From positions 1-64,000 of the forward strand of contig DWXF01000030.1 in assembly GCA_019119335.1 (NCBI GenBank): a DNA stretch of 64,000 bases. Direction: 5' to 3'. Under the pieces are notes generated by a model. It was not told the origin of the DNA. It did not search any database and saw nothing but the letters and a program-made list of their open reading frames with translations. Source of the stretch: Candidatus Flavonifractor merdavium. Lineage in GTDB: Bacteria; Bacillota; Clostridia; Oscillospirales; Oscillospiraceae. Both the position numbers and the translations under genes were made by a program. This document shows, in pieces, positions 1-7,904 of the stretch; position 1 is the first letter of the stretch; every line of letters begins with the position of its first letter.

Positions 1-458
1 GCAAGCAGCAGGTACCCTATGACACCCGGGAGTCCCTGGCGGATACCCTGCGGCAGCGGCTGGGCCTGACCAGTGTGAAGAAGGGCTGCGAGGCGGGCGA
101 GTGCGGGGCCTGTACCGTGCTGGTGGACGGCAAGGCGGTCAACTCCTGTGTCTACCTCACCGCCTGGTGTGCCGGCCACAGTGTGCTGACCGTGGAGGGG
201 ATCACCGGCCCCAACGGGGAGCTGTCCCCCATCCAGCAGGCCTTTGTGGATGAGGCGGCCGTCCAGTGCGGCTTCTGCACCCCCGGCCTCATCATGACGG
301 CGGTGGAGATTGTGGGTACCGGCAAGCGCTATAACCGGGAGGAGCTGCGCAAGCTCATCTCGGGCCACCTGTGCCGCTGCACCGGCTATGAGAACATCCT
401 CAACGCCGTGGAGCGGGCGGTGAACGAGACCCATAAATTCGTAGGCAAGGGGGACTGA
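1..458 (+). CDS. 2Fe-2S subunit of a molybdenum hydroxylase (xanthine dehydrogenase / aldehyde oxidase small subunit), 5' end missing
   Basis: The reading frame is open from base 3, so the gene enters from outside the window and only its C-terminal ~151 residues are here. It carries the plant-type ferredoxin motif CEAGECGACTV, then the second cluster-binding region with QCGFCTPG and LCRCTGYENI. This pattern is typical of the ~155-residue small subunit (XdhC/HcrC/CoxS class) that passes electrons from the molybdopterin subunit. The nearby minus-strand xdhC, yqeB and yqeC homologues mature selenium-dependent members of this family, so a selenium-dependent xanthine or purine hydroxylase is likely. 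The exact substrate cannot be read from this subunit. A strong terminator follows, so this is the last gene of its operon. Confidence 0.93.
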   Translation, partial: KQQVPYDTRESLADTLRQRLGLTSVKKGCEAGECGACTVLVDGKAVNSCVYLTAWCAGHSVLTVEGITGPNGELSPIQQAFVDEAAVQCGFCTPGLIMTAVEIVGTGKRYNREELRKLISGHLCRCTGYENILNAVERAVNETHKFVGKGD

Positions 459-471
459 GCCCCCCTGTAAC

Positions 472-508
472 GGCCCCGGCGCCATTTCTGGCGCCGGGGC
501 CCTTTTTG
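472..508 (+). terminator. Rho-independent terminator after the 2Fe-2S subunit
   Basis: A perfect 12-bp stem (GGCCCCGGCGCC at 472-483 and its complement at 490-501) with loop ATTTCT is followed by CTTTTTGCT. Confidence 0.9.
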
Positions 509-542
509 CTCCTGTTCCGGTACATTTTGGTCACCCCATGCA

Positions 543-567
543 ATTTTATGCGAAAACCGCATAAAAT
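543..567. promoter_or_regulatory. Perfect inverted repeat upstream of the XRE regulator, possible operator
   Basis: ATTTTATGCG at 543-552 and its exact complement at 558-567 are separated by AAAAC. The site lies about 50 bp before the start of the small XRE regulator. It is AT-rich in a GC-rich setting and has no U-tract, so an autoregulatory operator fits better than a terminator. This is inference only. Confidence 0.4.
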
Positions 568-614
568 GCAAGATGCAGTTTTCACATGGGATATGCTGGG
601 TATGGGTGATGCAA

Positions 615-815
615 ATGTATCCACGGTTGGCTGAATTGCGGGAGGACCGGGATCTCTCCCAGGCGGAGATGGCCAGAGTGCTGCGGGTGAGCCAGTCCAC
701 CTATTCCCGCTATGAGAATGGGAAGCTGGACATCCCCAGCCAGGCGCTGATCGCGCTGGCCCGGTACTACAAGGTAAGCGTGGACTACTTGTTGGGCCTG
801 GATGACAGGCGGTAA
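615..815 (+). CDS. Small XRE-family helix-turn-helix regulator
   Basis: A 66-residue protein made almost only of one Cro/C1-type helix-turn-helix: LSQAEMARVLRVSQSTYSRY is helix-turn-helix plus wing, and VSVDYLLGLDDRR is the usual C-terminal end of these mini-regulators. The open frame reaches back to 573, and ATGs exist at 609 and 615. I chose 615 because MYPRL is the common N-terminus of this group and GGTG lies 6 nt upstream, but the ribosome site is weak. A perfect inverted repeat at 543-567 may be its own operator. The gene stands alone between two terminators, so its targets are unknown. Confidence 0.8.
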   Translation: MYPRLAELREDRDLSQAEMARVLRVSQSTYSRYENGKLDIPSQALIALARYYKVSVDYLLGLDDRR

Positions 816-859
816 AACGGGAGAGGCCCGGCGGCACAGTCGCCGGGCCTCTCCCGTTT
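815..859. terminator. Bidirectional terminator between the XRE gene and the anti-sigma gene
   Basis: A perfect 19-bp stem at 815-833 and 841-859 with loop GCACAGT has A-runs before and T-runs after it. It can stop the plus-strand XRE transcript and the minus-strand sigma/anti-sigma transcript. Confidence 0.85.
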
Positions 860-867
860 CTTTGTCG

Positions 868-2112
868 TCAGGTCAGGGGAAAGGTCTCCCCCAGGAAGGT
901 GACGGAGGCGATGTCCTCCAGGTCCATGGGCTCCTCAAAGCGCCACAGGCCACAGCTCATGTCCGTCCCATCCACACGCCGGTTCATGTAGTTCAGGGGC
1001 ACGCCCAGGGTCTCCCCCGTCTGGTCAGTGACCCAGAGGGTGAACCAGTCCACGTCCTCGCTTTGGAAAAAGACGGCGATGTTCATGCCGGAGACCTCCA
1101 CCCGGTCCACATACACCCCGTCCTCCAGGGTCCGGCCCACCTGGATCACCGTCTGCTCCGCCGCCTCCAGCTCCAGGGGCAGGGTCCACTCCCCTTGGAT
1201 GGCCGGCTCCGGACCCCGGTAGGGGCCGTACACCTGGATGTACGCCAGCTCGGCCAGGTCAAAGTCCTCCGCCACACAGTCCATGCCCCCCTCCACCTCA
1301 GTGGCGGTAACATGGGCCAGAGGCTCCCCGGCGGCGTTGCAGGGCCTGGCCAGGAGCATACCGGTGATGCCCTCGGCGAATGCCAGGCGAATGTGGAAAT
1401 TCCCCGCCCCGTCATAGCCCGCGGAGGAAATGCGCACCACGTCGGTGTCCGGGCTGGTCTGGGGGTTCTGGCCCGCCTTCAGCACCACGTCCCCGTCCTC
1501 CATGGTCTCGGTCTCCAAAGGCTCCTCCGGTACCGCCGCCGGAAAGCGGCTGTCCTGGAGCATGTAGGAGGCCGGGTCGATTTTTTCCACCACCAGCTCC
1601 AGGGGCTGGCTGGTGTCGATGCCCGTGGCGCTGGCCTCCAGCAGCAGGGTGCCGCTGCCGGCGTCGTAGGAGACGACCCGGCTGCCTATGCTCATCCCGC
1701 CCAGGTTGCTCCCCTCCAGCCAGGCCGCCACTGTGGTGTGGTCGGCGTTAAAGCGGCCCCCCTCCTCGTCGGTAATGGTATAGAAGATCTGGGCGGTATA
1801 GCCGTCGCTGACGGCGCTCACCAGCTCCAGCCGGACGCCCTGACCGCTGGCGGCGCCCGTAATCTCCCGGGCAAAGGGGGCGTAGGGCCCCAGATACGCG
1901 TTCAGAATGTTCCACACTGACGGCCCCGCCGCCACCGCCGTCACCGCCAGGGCGGCGCACAGGGCCAGGGCCACGATGGCCCGGCGGCCCGGGCGGCGGC
2001 AGACGGGAGCGTCCTGGGCCGCCGCCAGTTTGTCGGTCAGGTCTTTCAGCTGGGCCGGGGTGGGGCCGGCGGCCTCCAGGGCCCGGCGGATGTCCGTTCC
2101 GTTAAAGCTCAT
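868..2112 (-). CDS. Membrane-anchored anti-sigma factor-like protein (DUF4179 type)
   Basis: This 414-residue protein has a short cytoplasmic N-terminus (about residues 1-43), one transmembrane segment (IVALALCAALAVTAVAAG, about 45-62) and a large outside domain of about 350 residues rich in beta-strand. The layout is that of Bacillota anti-sigma factors with a DUF4179-like outer domain. Its ATG lies inside the last codons of the ECF sigma gene (2102-2587), an 11-bp overlap that implies translational coupling. Expected role (inference): the N-terminal tail holds the sigma factor until an envelope signal releases it. The signal and regulon are unknown. The assignment rests on architecture and gene pairing, not on a diagnostic motif. 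Confidence 0.7.
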   Translation of the reverse strand: MSFNGTDIRRALEAAGPTPAQLKDLTDKLAAAQDAPVCRRPGRRAIVALALCAALAVTAVAAGPSVWNILNAYLGPYAPFAREITGAASGQGVRLELVSAVSDGYTAQIFYTITDEEGGRFNADHTTVAAWLEGSNLGGMSIGSRVVSYDAGSGTLLLEASATGIDTSQPLELVVEKIDPASYMLQDSRFPAAVPEEPLETETMEDGDVVLKAGQNPQTSPDTDVVRISSAGYDGAGNFHIRLAFAEGITGMLLARPCNAAGEPLAHVTATEVEGGMDCVAEDFDLAELAYIQVYGPYRGPEPAIQGEWTLPLELEAAEQTVIQVGRTLEDGVYVDRVEVSGMNIAVFFQSEDVDWFTLWVTDQTGETLGVPLNYMNRRVDGTDMSCGLWRFEEPMDLEDIASVTFLGETFPLT

Positions 2113-2587
2113 AGGTCTCCTCCTCAGTCAGCATATCCCGCAGCAGTCCCCTGGCCCGGAAGAGCCAGGTGCGGACGGTGGCCTCCTTCTTCCCCAGGAT
2201 CCCCGCCACCTCCGCCGTGGTGTACCCCTCGCAGTAGTGGAGGCACACCGGAACCCGGTACTTCTCCGGCAGGGCCAGCACCGCCGTCAAAACCTCGTCG
2301 TGCTCCGGCGGGGGCGTCTGGGCGGTGTCCTCCTCCAGGGGCAGCTCCCGCCGCCGCCAGGGGCGGCGGTGCAGGCTGTTGGCGCAGTTGGCCGCCGCGT
2401 GGAGCAGCCAGGCCTGCAGATGGTCCTCCCCGTTCAGCTCCGGCGAGCGGCGGAGCAGCCGGAGAAAAACCTCCTGCATCACATCCTCCGCGTCCTCCCG
2501 GCTGCCCGTCCGGGCGTAGGCCAGGCGGTACACCGCCGGGGCGTGGCGGTTCACCAACTCCTCCAGCTCCTGCCTGGTATAGGCCAT
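2102..2587 (-). CDS. ECF-type RNA polymerase sigma factor
   Basis: The 161-residue protein has sigma region 2 at about residues 14-70 (YRLAYARTGSREDAEDVMQE, then AWLLHAAANCANSL) and region 4 at about 100-155 (LPEKYRVPVCLHYCEGYTT, AEVAGILGKKEATVRTWLFR), the helix-turn-helix that reads the -35 element. No region 1 or 3 is present, which is typical of group 4 (ECF) factors. The ribosome site AAGGAGGGAGGACC before ATG 2587 is very strong. The downstream overlapping gene encodes its probable membrane anti-sigma factor, so the pair forms an envelope-signal switch. Confidence 0.9.
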   Translation of the reverse strand: MAYTRQELEELVNRHAPAVYRLAYARTGSREDAEDVMQEVFLRLLRRSPELNGEDHLQAWLLHAAANCANSLHRRPWRRRELPLEEDTAQTPPPEHDEVLTAVLALPEKYRVPVCLHYCEGYTTAEVAGILGKKEATVRTWLFRARGLLRDMLTEEETYEL

Positions 2588-2644
2588 GGTCCTCCCTCCT
2601 TTCTCTGTCTATTACACCACGGAACAGGCCCCTTTGTTTCACCC

Positions 2645-2680
2645 CGGACAAAAAAATTCCGCCGGAACCCGGCGGAATTT
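2645..2680 (-). terminator. Rho-independent terminator of the HEAT-repeat gene
   Basis: A 12-bp stem (2654-2665 with 2669-2680) reads on the minus strand into a long U-run, complementary to the A-run at 2650-2656. It sits directly after the stop codon. Confidence 0.85.
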
Positions 2681-2681
2681 T

Positions 2682-4217
2682 TTATTTGCTCAAAAACCGG
2701 AGCTGCTTCACCATGGCGGGGCGCAGATAAGCCCCCTTCTCCTCCAGCAGGGCCAGGATGCGCCGCCGCTGCTCCTCTCCCAGGACGGCATAGCTGCGGT
2801 TATAGGTGTGGCTCCAATCCTCCAGCTGCCTCCGGCAGGCCTGGTCCAGCTTCTCATACCCGCTCCCCAGCAGGGTGAGGGCGTAGGTCAGCCGGTCCCA
2901 CTTCCCGGCGCAAAACAGCAGGCCGGCGCACTTGAGTCTGGTGTTTTCCGCCGGGCTGGCCTGTAAAATCGCAAACACCCGGTCCGGGTCGAAGCTCCTG
3001 TATTTGGCCAGCAGCAGGGCCGCCGTCTTGACCACCCCCGGCCGGTCGGCGGCCAGTTTCTCGGTGACGGCCCCGGCATAGCTCTCCGGGTCCAGCCCCA
3101 TGAGGGCGGTCATGGCCGCCCGCGCCACAGCGGGCTGGGGGTGGGACAAAAAGTTCCCGATCACCGGACAATCCTCCCGGTTTCCCGTCTCTCCCAGGCC
3201 CAAAATAGCCACGGCGGGCCGGACGGACAGCCGCTCCCGGTAAAACTGCCGCAGCTCAAACTCCTTGTCAGCCTGAACCACCACCTCCCGGGCCGCCTCC
3301 CGCACCCGGCCGCTCTTGTCCATCAGCAGGGTCACGGCCTGTTCGAACAGGTCCTCCACCCCGTGCTCGGCCAGGTATTCCAGAGCCAGCACCCGGTTGG
3401 GCGGGTACTTGTCCCCCAGAAAACGGCGGCTCAGCGCCATCCCCTCCACCCCCAGGCCCAGCAGGGTCTGGTACAGCAGCTTGCGCAGGAAGGGGTCGGG
3501 CTCCCGCTTCACCCGCTCGAGGAGATAGGCCGTATCCGGCTCCCCCAGGGCGGGCAGCAGAGAGATACACAGCCGCCGGGCCCGCACGTCCCCGCTGGCC
3601 AGCCCCAGCCGGAGCAGGTTGGAGTCCTTCCGGAAGGCCCGGAAAAAGAGGGGCAGGATATCGTCCATCCGGCACCGCCCGCTCCGCCGCAGCTTTTCCA
3701 GAATGGGCAGGGCGGCGGCGATCTCTCCCCCGTCCGCCATATCCAACAGCTGTTTCAGGCTCTCCAGAGCCGCCCGCCGCACCTGGGCCACCCAGTCGTT
3801 GCACCGCAGCAGCACGGCGGGCAGGGCCTGGGGATGGGTCCCCAGGGCGGCCACCGCCTGTTCCCGGATGTAGCCGTCGGGGTGGAAGGTGGAAAACACC
3901 AGCACCGCCCGGCACGCCTCCAGGGACTGATTTTTGGCAAACAGGTCCTCCAACCGCAGGGTGCGCCAGTGGATGCTCCACTCCATGGAGGTGGTCTCCC
4001 GCATCCGCAGGTCCATCCGCACCAGCCCGTCCAGGGACAGCCCCGCCAGCACTTCCGCCAGCGTACAGGCCGCTGCCTCTTTCTGTTTGTCCGTGCCCTG
4101 AGCCAGGGCGCAGTACACCCAGGGCACAAAGGCCAGTTCCCCCGCCTTTACATGGCCGATATACTCCGCCAGATAGTCTCCGTATGTCTTTTTTCGATGG
4201 AACAGCAAAGCTGTCAC
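2682..4217 (-). CDS. HEAT-repeat protein
   Basis: A 511-residue helical protein. From about residue 110 to 450 it shows repeated ~30-residue helix pairs of the HEAT/PBS-lyase kind, for example YIREQAVAALGTH, WVAQVRRAALESL, GRVREAAREVVV and PAVARAAMTALMG. No signal peptide or enzyme motif is seen. The open frame continues upstream into xdhC, but GTG 4217 with GGAG and GAAGGG just upstream fits better, because the region beyond is an out-of-frame shadow of xdhC. HEAT proteins are usually scaffolds. The partner is unknown, although it follows the molybdenum-hydroxylase maturation genes on the same strand, 62 bp after xdhC. A GC hairpin without U-tract (4247-4270) lies in that gap. Confidence 0.75.
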   Translation of the reverse strand: MTALLFHRKKTYGDYLAEYIGHVKAGELAFVPWVYCALAQGTDKQKEAAACTLAEVLAGLSLDGLVRMDLRMRETTSMEWSIHWRTLRLEDLFAKNQSLEACRAVLVFSTFHPDGYIREQAVAALGTHPQALPAVLLRCNDWVAQVRRAALESLKQLLDMADGGEIAAALPILEKLRRSGRCRMDDILPLFFRAFRKDSNLLRLGLASGDVRARRLCISLLPALGEPDTAYLLERVKREPDPFLRKLLYQTLLGLGVEGMALSRRFLGDKYPPNRVLALEYLAEHGVEDLFEQAVTLLMDKSGRVREAAREVVVQADKEFELRQFYRERLSVRPAVAILGLGETGNREDCPVIGNFLSHPQPAVARAAMTALMGLDPESYAGAVTEKLAADRPGVVKTAALLLAKYRSFDPDRVFAILQASPAENTRLKCAGLLFCAGKWDRLTYALTLLGSGYEKLDQACRRQLEDWSHTYNRSYAVLGEEQRRRILALLEEKGAYLRPAMVKQLRFLSK

Positions 4218-4279
4218 CCGCCCTTCTGCTCCTATGATACCACAGCACGCCGGAGCATGCACTCCGGCGTCCTCAACTT

Positions 4280-5035
4280 TTATTCCTTCCGCAGCTGGAA
4301 TTCCACCTTTACCCGGCCGCCGCACACCATGCCCAGTTCCGCGGCTGCGTGGGACAGGTCGTACTCCTGCTGGGCGTGCGCCACCCCGGCCTGCCACAGG
4401 GACAGGGCATCCTGCCTGGCCTGGTACTCCACCGCGCCGCCGCCGATGGTGCCGGCGCAGGAGCCGTCGGGCCGCACCAGCATCCAGGTACCCACCCCAC
4501 GGGGGGCGGAGCCGTGCTTTTCCACAATGGTGCACAGCACCCCCGGCCCCTCCGGAGGACGCACCGCCTCCGGGCCCCGGCGGGCCCGCTGCTCCACCAG
4601 CTGGGCGGCAATGGACACGGCGATCTCCGCCGGGGTCTGGCCCCCAATCTTCAGCCCAATGGGGGCGTACACCCCGTCCAGGGTTTCCCGGGAAAAGCCC
4701 TCCTCCTCCAGGGCCTTCCGCACGGCGGCCACCTTGGTCTTGCTGCCGATCATGCCCACATAGGCGTAGTTACCCCGGAGAATGTGCTCCAGACAGTCCT
4801 TGTCAAAGGCGTGGCCCCGGGTGAGGATGGCATAGAAGTCGTCCTCCCGGCTGCCCAGCCGGTCCAGGGCCTCCAGGAAGGGCATGCACAGCACCTGGGA
4901 AGCCATGGGGAACCGCTCCCCGTTGGCAAACTCCGCTCGGTCGTCAATGACGATGAGCTCAAATTCCAGCCGGGCGGCAATATGGGCCAGCTCCAGGGAC
5001 ACGTGGCCCCCGCCGCACAGGATCAGTCGTTCCAC
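4280..5035 (-). CDS. XdhC/CoxI-family molybdenum hydroxylase maturation protein with swapped domain order
   Basis: This 251-residue protein belongs to the XdhC family, which binds and sulfurates the molybdenum cofactor for xanthine dehydrogenase-like enzymes. Here the Rossmann (XdhC_C) part comes first: ERLILCGGGHVS, VIDDRAEFANGERFP, GMIGSKTK, HAPIG-like YAPIGLKIGGQTPAEIAVSI, about residues 1-160. The CoxI-type part follows: GSAPRGVGTWMLV, GTIGGGAVEYQA and the end motif GMVCGGRV, about 170-251. The usual order is the reverse. GTG 5035 was chosen because AAGGAGG lies 8 nt upstream, inside yqeB, and the family fold begins there. It overlaps yqeB by 13 bp, so the genes are co-translated. Confidence 0.88.
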   Translation of the reverse strand: MERLILCGGGHVSLELAHIAARLEFELIVIDDRAEFANGERFPMASQVLCMPFLEALDRLGSREDDFYAILTRGHAFDKDCLEHILRGNYAYVGMIGSKTKVAAVRKALEEEGFSRETLDGVYAPIGLKIGGQTPAEIAVSIAAQLVEQRARRGPEAVRPPEGPGVLCTIVEKHGSAPRGVGTWMLVRPDGSCAGTIGGGAVEYQARQDALSLWQAGVAHAQQEYDLSHAAAELGMVCGGRVKVEFQLRKE

Positions 5036-5826
5036 AGGCCTGTCCTCCTTCCAAAGTACAAAAGCCCCTCCAGCACCCCGCCGCCGATGGCCCGGGCCTT
5101 GTCGGAGACGGTGAAGCAGTGGCGTACCTCGCACCGGGGATCGATGTCCCCGGCTTTCATGCCTTCCGTCACCGGAATTCCGGCGGGGAGCATCCCCCGG
5201 ACCACGCCGGTAAGCTGGGCGGTCACAGGGACGCCGTTGACCCGGGCCACCACGTCTCCCAGCTCCACCCTCTGGCCGATCTGAGCCACCGGCTCAAAGG
5301 GTCCGTCGGCGGGGGCGCGGATGATCCGCTCCCTGGTGTATCCCCCCACGTCTCCGGGCACGCCGGTGTTGGGGATGGCGGCGCCCTCCAGGATCAGCCG
5401 CCCCAGGTCGTGGCCCCGCTTGGTCTCAATCACGCCGTGGCAGTCCACCCCGGCGGTGAAGCCGGGACCCAGAGCCAGCACGATAGGGGCGTCGGTCAGG
5501 CTTGTCCCCAGGTTGCGCTTGGCCAGGATAGCATCCACCACCGCGTCAAAGCGGCGTTCCTTCAAAATCCGGGCCTCCGGGTCGGCCAGCACCGGGATCT
5601 CCCCCGCCGCCAGGATAGCGTTTGCCTCCTCCCCGTTGGCCGCCCGCCGGGCGGTGATGCCCTCCACCTCCGTCACGCCGTCGTACATACACTGGCTGAA
5701 GGCCACCGTCCGCCGCACTGCCGTGGGCTGGGCAATGTCGGTCATCACCACCGGAAAGCCCGCCCGGTGCAGCCGCACCGCCGTACCGGTGGCCAGGTCC
5801 CCCGCCCCTTTGATCAAAACAAGCAT
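5023..5826 (-). CDS. yqeB: Selenium-dependent molybdenum hydroxylase system protein, YqeB/EF2563 family
   Basis: The 267-residue protein starts MLVLIKGAGDLATGTAVRLH, a Rossmann-like nucleotide motif, followed by the family blocks VVDAILAKRN, ALGPGFTAG, HGVIETKRGH, NTGVPGDVGGYT and, at the end, VSDKARAIGGGVLEG. This family occurs with selenium-dependent molybdenum hydroxylases and in Escherichia coli is fused to an XdhC domain. Here the two are separate, adjacent genes. It probably helps load selenium or mature the cofactor; the exact step is unproven. Start ATG 5826 has GGAG upstream and overlaps the end of yqeC by 13 bp. Confidence 0.88.
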   Translation of the reverse strand: MLVLIKGAGDLATGTAVRLHRAGFPVVMTDIAQPTAVRRTVAFSQCMYDGVTEVEGITARRAANGEEANAILAAGEIPVLADPEARILKERRFDAVVDAILAKRNLGTSLTDAPIVLALGPGFTAGVDCHGVIETKRGHDLGRLILEGAAIPNTGVPGDVGGYTRERIIRAPADGPFEPVAQIGQRVELGDVVARVNGVPVTAQLTGVVRGMLPAGIPVTEGMKAGDIDPRCEVRHCFTVSDKARAIGGGVLEGLLYFGRRTGLWND

Positions 5827-6530
5827 GCTCCGCCCCGCTCCTTTTCCGTATAGTGGGTCACTGCGCTGATAATGCCCTGCCGGGCCAGTATCTCCCCAAT
5901 TTCCGCTCCCCAGGCCTGCCGCTGGGGGGTATCCGCCTTGTTCAGCAGGCAGCGGAAGGCCATCTCCTCCGTCACGCCCTTCCGGCCCCCCTGGGGGCTG
6001 GACAGCACCGCCGCCACGTCGGCGGGGGTGAGGATGTGGTCCTCCCCCACCCCCAGCAGGGCCCGCACCCGCTCGGGCCGGTGGCAGATCTCCCCGATGG
6101 ATCTGCCCAGGCAGTCCAGTCCCGCGGCGGCGATCACCGCCGCCGCCCCGTGGGGGATCACCGGCTCGTGGTCCGCCGGGGCCTTCAGCGGCCGCAGCCG
6201 GGCTCCGTCGGCCTCCACCAGCACCAGGGCGGCCCAGCGCAGGCACTCCTCCGGCTGCCCGGCCTCGGAGAGCTTGTCCGGCCGGAGAAACCGGCCCAGG
6301 GTCACCGCCGGGTGCCGCTCCAGCAGGGCGGGCAGCTCCTCCATATGGTCGGTGAGGGGGAGGCCCGGGTGGGGCATCATGTGGGTGGTGGTGGTGACCA
6401 CCACCCGCCTGCCCGCCTCCACCCCCTCTTTCGCCAGGGCGTAGAGGGTGGAGGTCTTGCCCCCCGCCCCCACCAGGGCCACCAGCCGGTGAACCGCCAT
6501 ATTCAGATGCAGCTGTTCCCAGATCCCCAT
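5814..6530 (-). CDS. yqeC: Selenium cofactor biosynthesis protein YqeC
   Basis: The 238-residue protein has a P-loop, LVALVGAGGKTSTLYALA, near residue 16, followed by VVTTTTHMM and LVEADGARLRPLKAP (a Walker-B-like acidic motif), the signature layout of YqeC. The family is tied to selenium-dependent molybdenum hydroxylases, where a role in making or inserting the labile selenium cofactor is proposed. ATG 6530 follows GGGGGG at a good distance. MntP ends 2 bp before it and yqeB overlaps its end, so mntP-yqeC-yqeB-xdhC read as one operon. Confidence 0.85.
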   Translation of the reverse strand: MGIWEQLHLNMAVHRLVALVGAGGKTSTLYALAKEGVEAGRRVVVTTTTHMMPHPGLPLTDHMEELPALLERHPAVTLGRFLRPDKLSEAGQPEECLRWAALVLVEADGARLRPLKAPADHEPVIPHGAAAVIAAAGLDCLGRSIGEICHRPERVRALLGVGEDHILTPADVAAVLSSPQGGRKGVTEEMAFRCLLNKADTPQRQAWGAEIGEILARQGIISAVTHYTEKERGGACLF

Positions 6531-6532
6531 GG

Positions 6533-7105
6533 TCAGCCCCCCAGGGTGTGCTCCACCAGAATTTTCACGCCGATGCCGATAAGCACCAGACCGCCCACCA
6601 GCTCGGCCCGCCGCTGGAACAGGGCACCCAGCCGCCGTCCGGCCAGGCCCCCCACCACCGACAGCACGAAGGCCACCACCCCGATCACCAGGGCGGAGAA
6701 CCACACATCCACCTTCATAAAGGCCATGGACACCCCCACCGCCAGTGCGTCAATGCTGGTGGCAATGGCCAGCAGGCACAGCCGCCGGGGGGACAGGTCG
6801 GCGGGGGCCTCGTCCTCCTCCCCCGCGCCCCGGCTTAAAGCGCCCCAGACCATCTTCCCTCCGATGAGGGCCAGCAGGCCGAAGGCCACCCAGTGGTCCA
6901 CCGCCTGGATGTACCCGCTGACGCTGCTGCCCAGCAGCCACCCCGCCAGGGGCATGGCAAACTGGAAGGCCCCGAACCAAATCCCCATTTTCACCGCCTG
7001 TTTCCAGCCGAAGCCGGGAATGGCAATGCCGCTGGACACCGATACGGCGAAGGCGTCCAGGGCCAGACTCACCGCGATGAGGAAGATCTCTACCACACAC
7101 ATCAC
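6533..7105 (-). CDS. mntP: Manganese efflux pump MntP
   Basis: A 190-residue membrane protein with six predicted helices in two repeats and the DUF204 signatures SLALDAFAVSVSSG (residues 13-26) and ATSIDALAVGVSMAF in the second half. The paired Asp residues in these motifs are the conserved metal-site residues of MntP, which exports Mn2+. GTG 7105 and ATG 7102 are both possible and neither has a strong ribosome site, so the start is uncertain. It heads the operon with the selenium/molybdenum genes. Whether manganese export matters to that pathway is unknown. No yybP-ykoY riboswitch, common before mntP elsewhere, is visible in the short upstream gap. Confidence 0.88.
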   Translation of the reverse strand: MMCVVEIFLIAVSLALDAFAVSVSSGIAIPGFGWKQAVKMGIWFGAFQFAMPLAGWLLGSSVSGYIQAVDHWVAFGLLALIGGKMVWGALSRGAGEEDEAPADLSPRRLCLLAIATSIDALAVGVSMAFMKVDVWFSALVIGVVAFVLSVVGGLAGRRLGALFQRRAELVGGLVLIGIGVKILVEHTLGG

Positions 7106-7201
7106 CTGCGCAAACGAAAAGTTAGCTACACTTAAAAAATATTATAGCACACCGGCCCCAAATATGCTATAACAAGATAAACAGCACAAGGAGGGAGCGC
7201 C
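7106..7201. promoter_or_regulatory. Divergent promoter region between mntP and tadA
   Basis: On the minus strand a perfect TATAAT (7141-7146 read in reverse) lies about 35 bp before mntP, with only a weak -35 (TAGCAT). On the plus strand AT-rich TATGCTATAAC (7165-7175) could serve tadA, followed by AAGGAGGG before its GTG. Exact starts are not resolved. Confidence 0.4.
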
Positions 7202-7648
7202 GTGACGGAGCGGGAACACTATATGACCCAGGCCCTGGAGCTGGCCCGGGAGGCCATGGCCGAGGGGGAGGTGCCGGTGGGCTGCGTGATTGTGAAGGAC
7301 GGCGTGGTGGTGGGCAGGGGCCGCAACCGGCGGGAGACCTGCCGCACCGCCCTGGGCCACGCGGAGATCGAGGCCATCGCCATGGCCTGCAAGACCCTGG
7401 GGGGCTGGCGGCTGAAGGACTGCGCCCTGTACGTCACCCTGGAGCCCTGTCCCATGTGCGCCGGGGCCATCGTCAACGCCCGCATCCCGGTGGTGTGCTA
7501 CGGGGCCAGGGACGACAAGGCGGGGTGCTGCGGGTCGGTGCTCAACCTGTTTGAGGAGCGGTTCAACCACAAGCCCCGGGTGTACGGCGGGGTGCTGGAG
7601 GAAGAATGTGCGAAAATCCTCCAGAATTTTTTTGAAAACCTGCGTTGA
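7202..7648 (+). CDS. tadA: tRNA-specific adenosine deaminase
   Basis: The 148-residue zinc deaminase turns adenosine 34 of tRNA-Arg(ACG) into inosine. It shows the catalytic HAE motif (GHAEIEAIAMAC, about residues 57-68) and the zinc-binding EPCPMCAGAI near residue 83. Length and motifs fit TadA better than a free cytidine or guanine deaminase. The start is GTG 7202 with AAGGAGGGAGCGCC upstream. It stands alone, divergent from mntP and followed by a gene-free region of about 390 bp. Confidence 0.93.
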   Translation: MTEREHYMTQALELAREAMAEGEVPVGCVIVKDGVVVGRGRNRRETCRTALGHAEIEAIAMACKTLGGWRLKDCALYVTLEPCPMCAGAIVNARIPVVCYGARDDKAGCCGSVLNLFEERFNHKPRVYGGVLEEECAKILQNFFENLR

Positions 7649-7711
7649 TTTAATGGTTTTGTAACAAAACTACCCTAGCTTTTGTAACAAACCCTTGTTA
7701 CCATAATACCT

Positions 7712-7790
7712 GCAAGAGACAAAGCTTCTTTTCATTCTATCCTCCAATCATAGGGACAGGCAGCGGAGCGCACCGCTGCCTGTTTCCACG
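7712..7790 (+). ncRNA. Candidate small RNA, unit 1 of a tandem pair
   Basis: The tadA to MBL gap (7649-8039) holds two related units. Unit 1 has TGTAAC boxes at 7660 and 7683, TGTTAC at 7696, CATAAT at 7702-7707 as a possible -10, a conserved stretch with TGCAAGAGACA (7711-7721) and CTATCCTCC (7738-7745), then a perfect 11-bp hairpin (7756-7766 with 7773-7783) with a short T-tract. There is no ORF of note. The unpaired pyrimidine-rich TCCTCC could pair with ribosome-binding sites. Unit 2 repeats the layout, which argues for a real transcript, but neither 5' end nor function is known. Confidence 0.45.
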
Positions 7791-7904
7791 TTTTGGCAGG
7801 TATTTTCTTATCTTACAGGAAGTTTACAGAAAAAGTCGGGGATTTAAAACTTCTGTAACACCTGGGGATTTCTTCGTTAACAATTCTCCTGTATCCTAAT
7901 ACTT

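Noticed and set aside
7106..7201. yybP-ykoY manganese riboswitch before mntP
   Set aside because: The upstream gap is under 100 bp with a TATAAT about 35 bp from the start, so there is no room for the aptamer.
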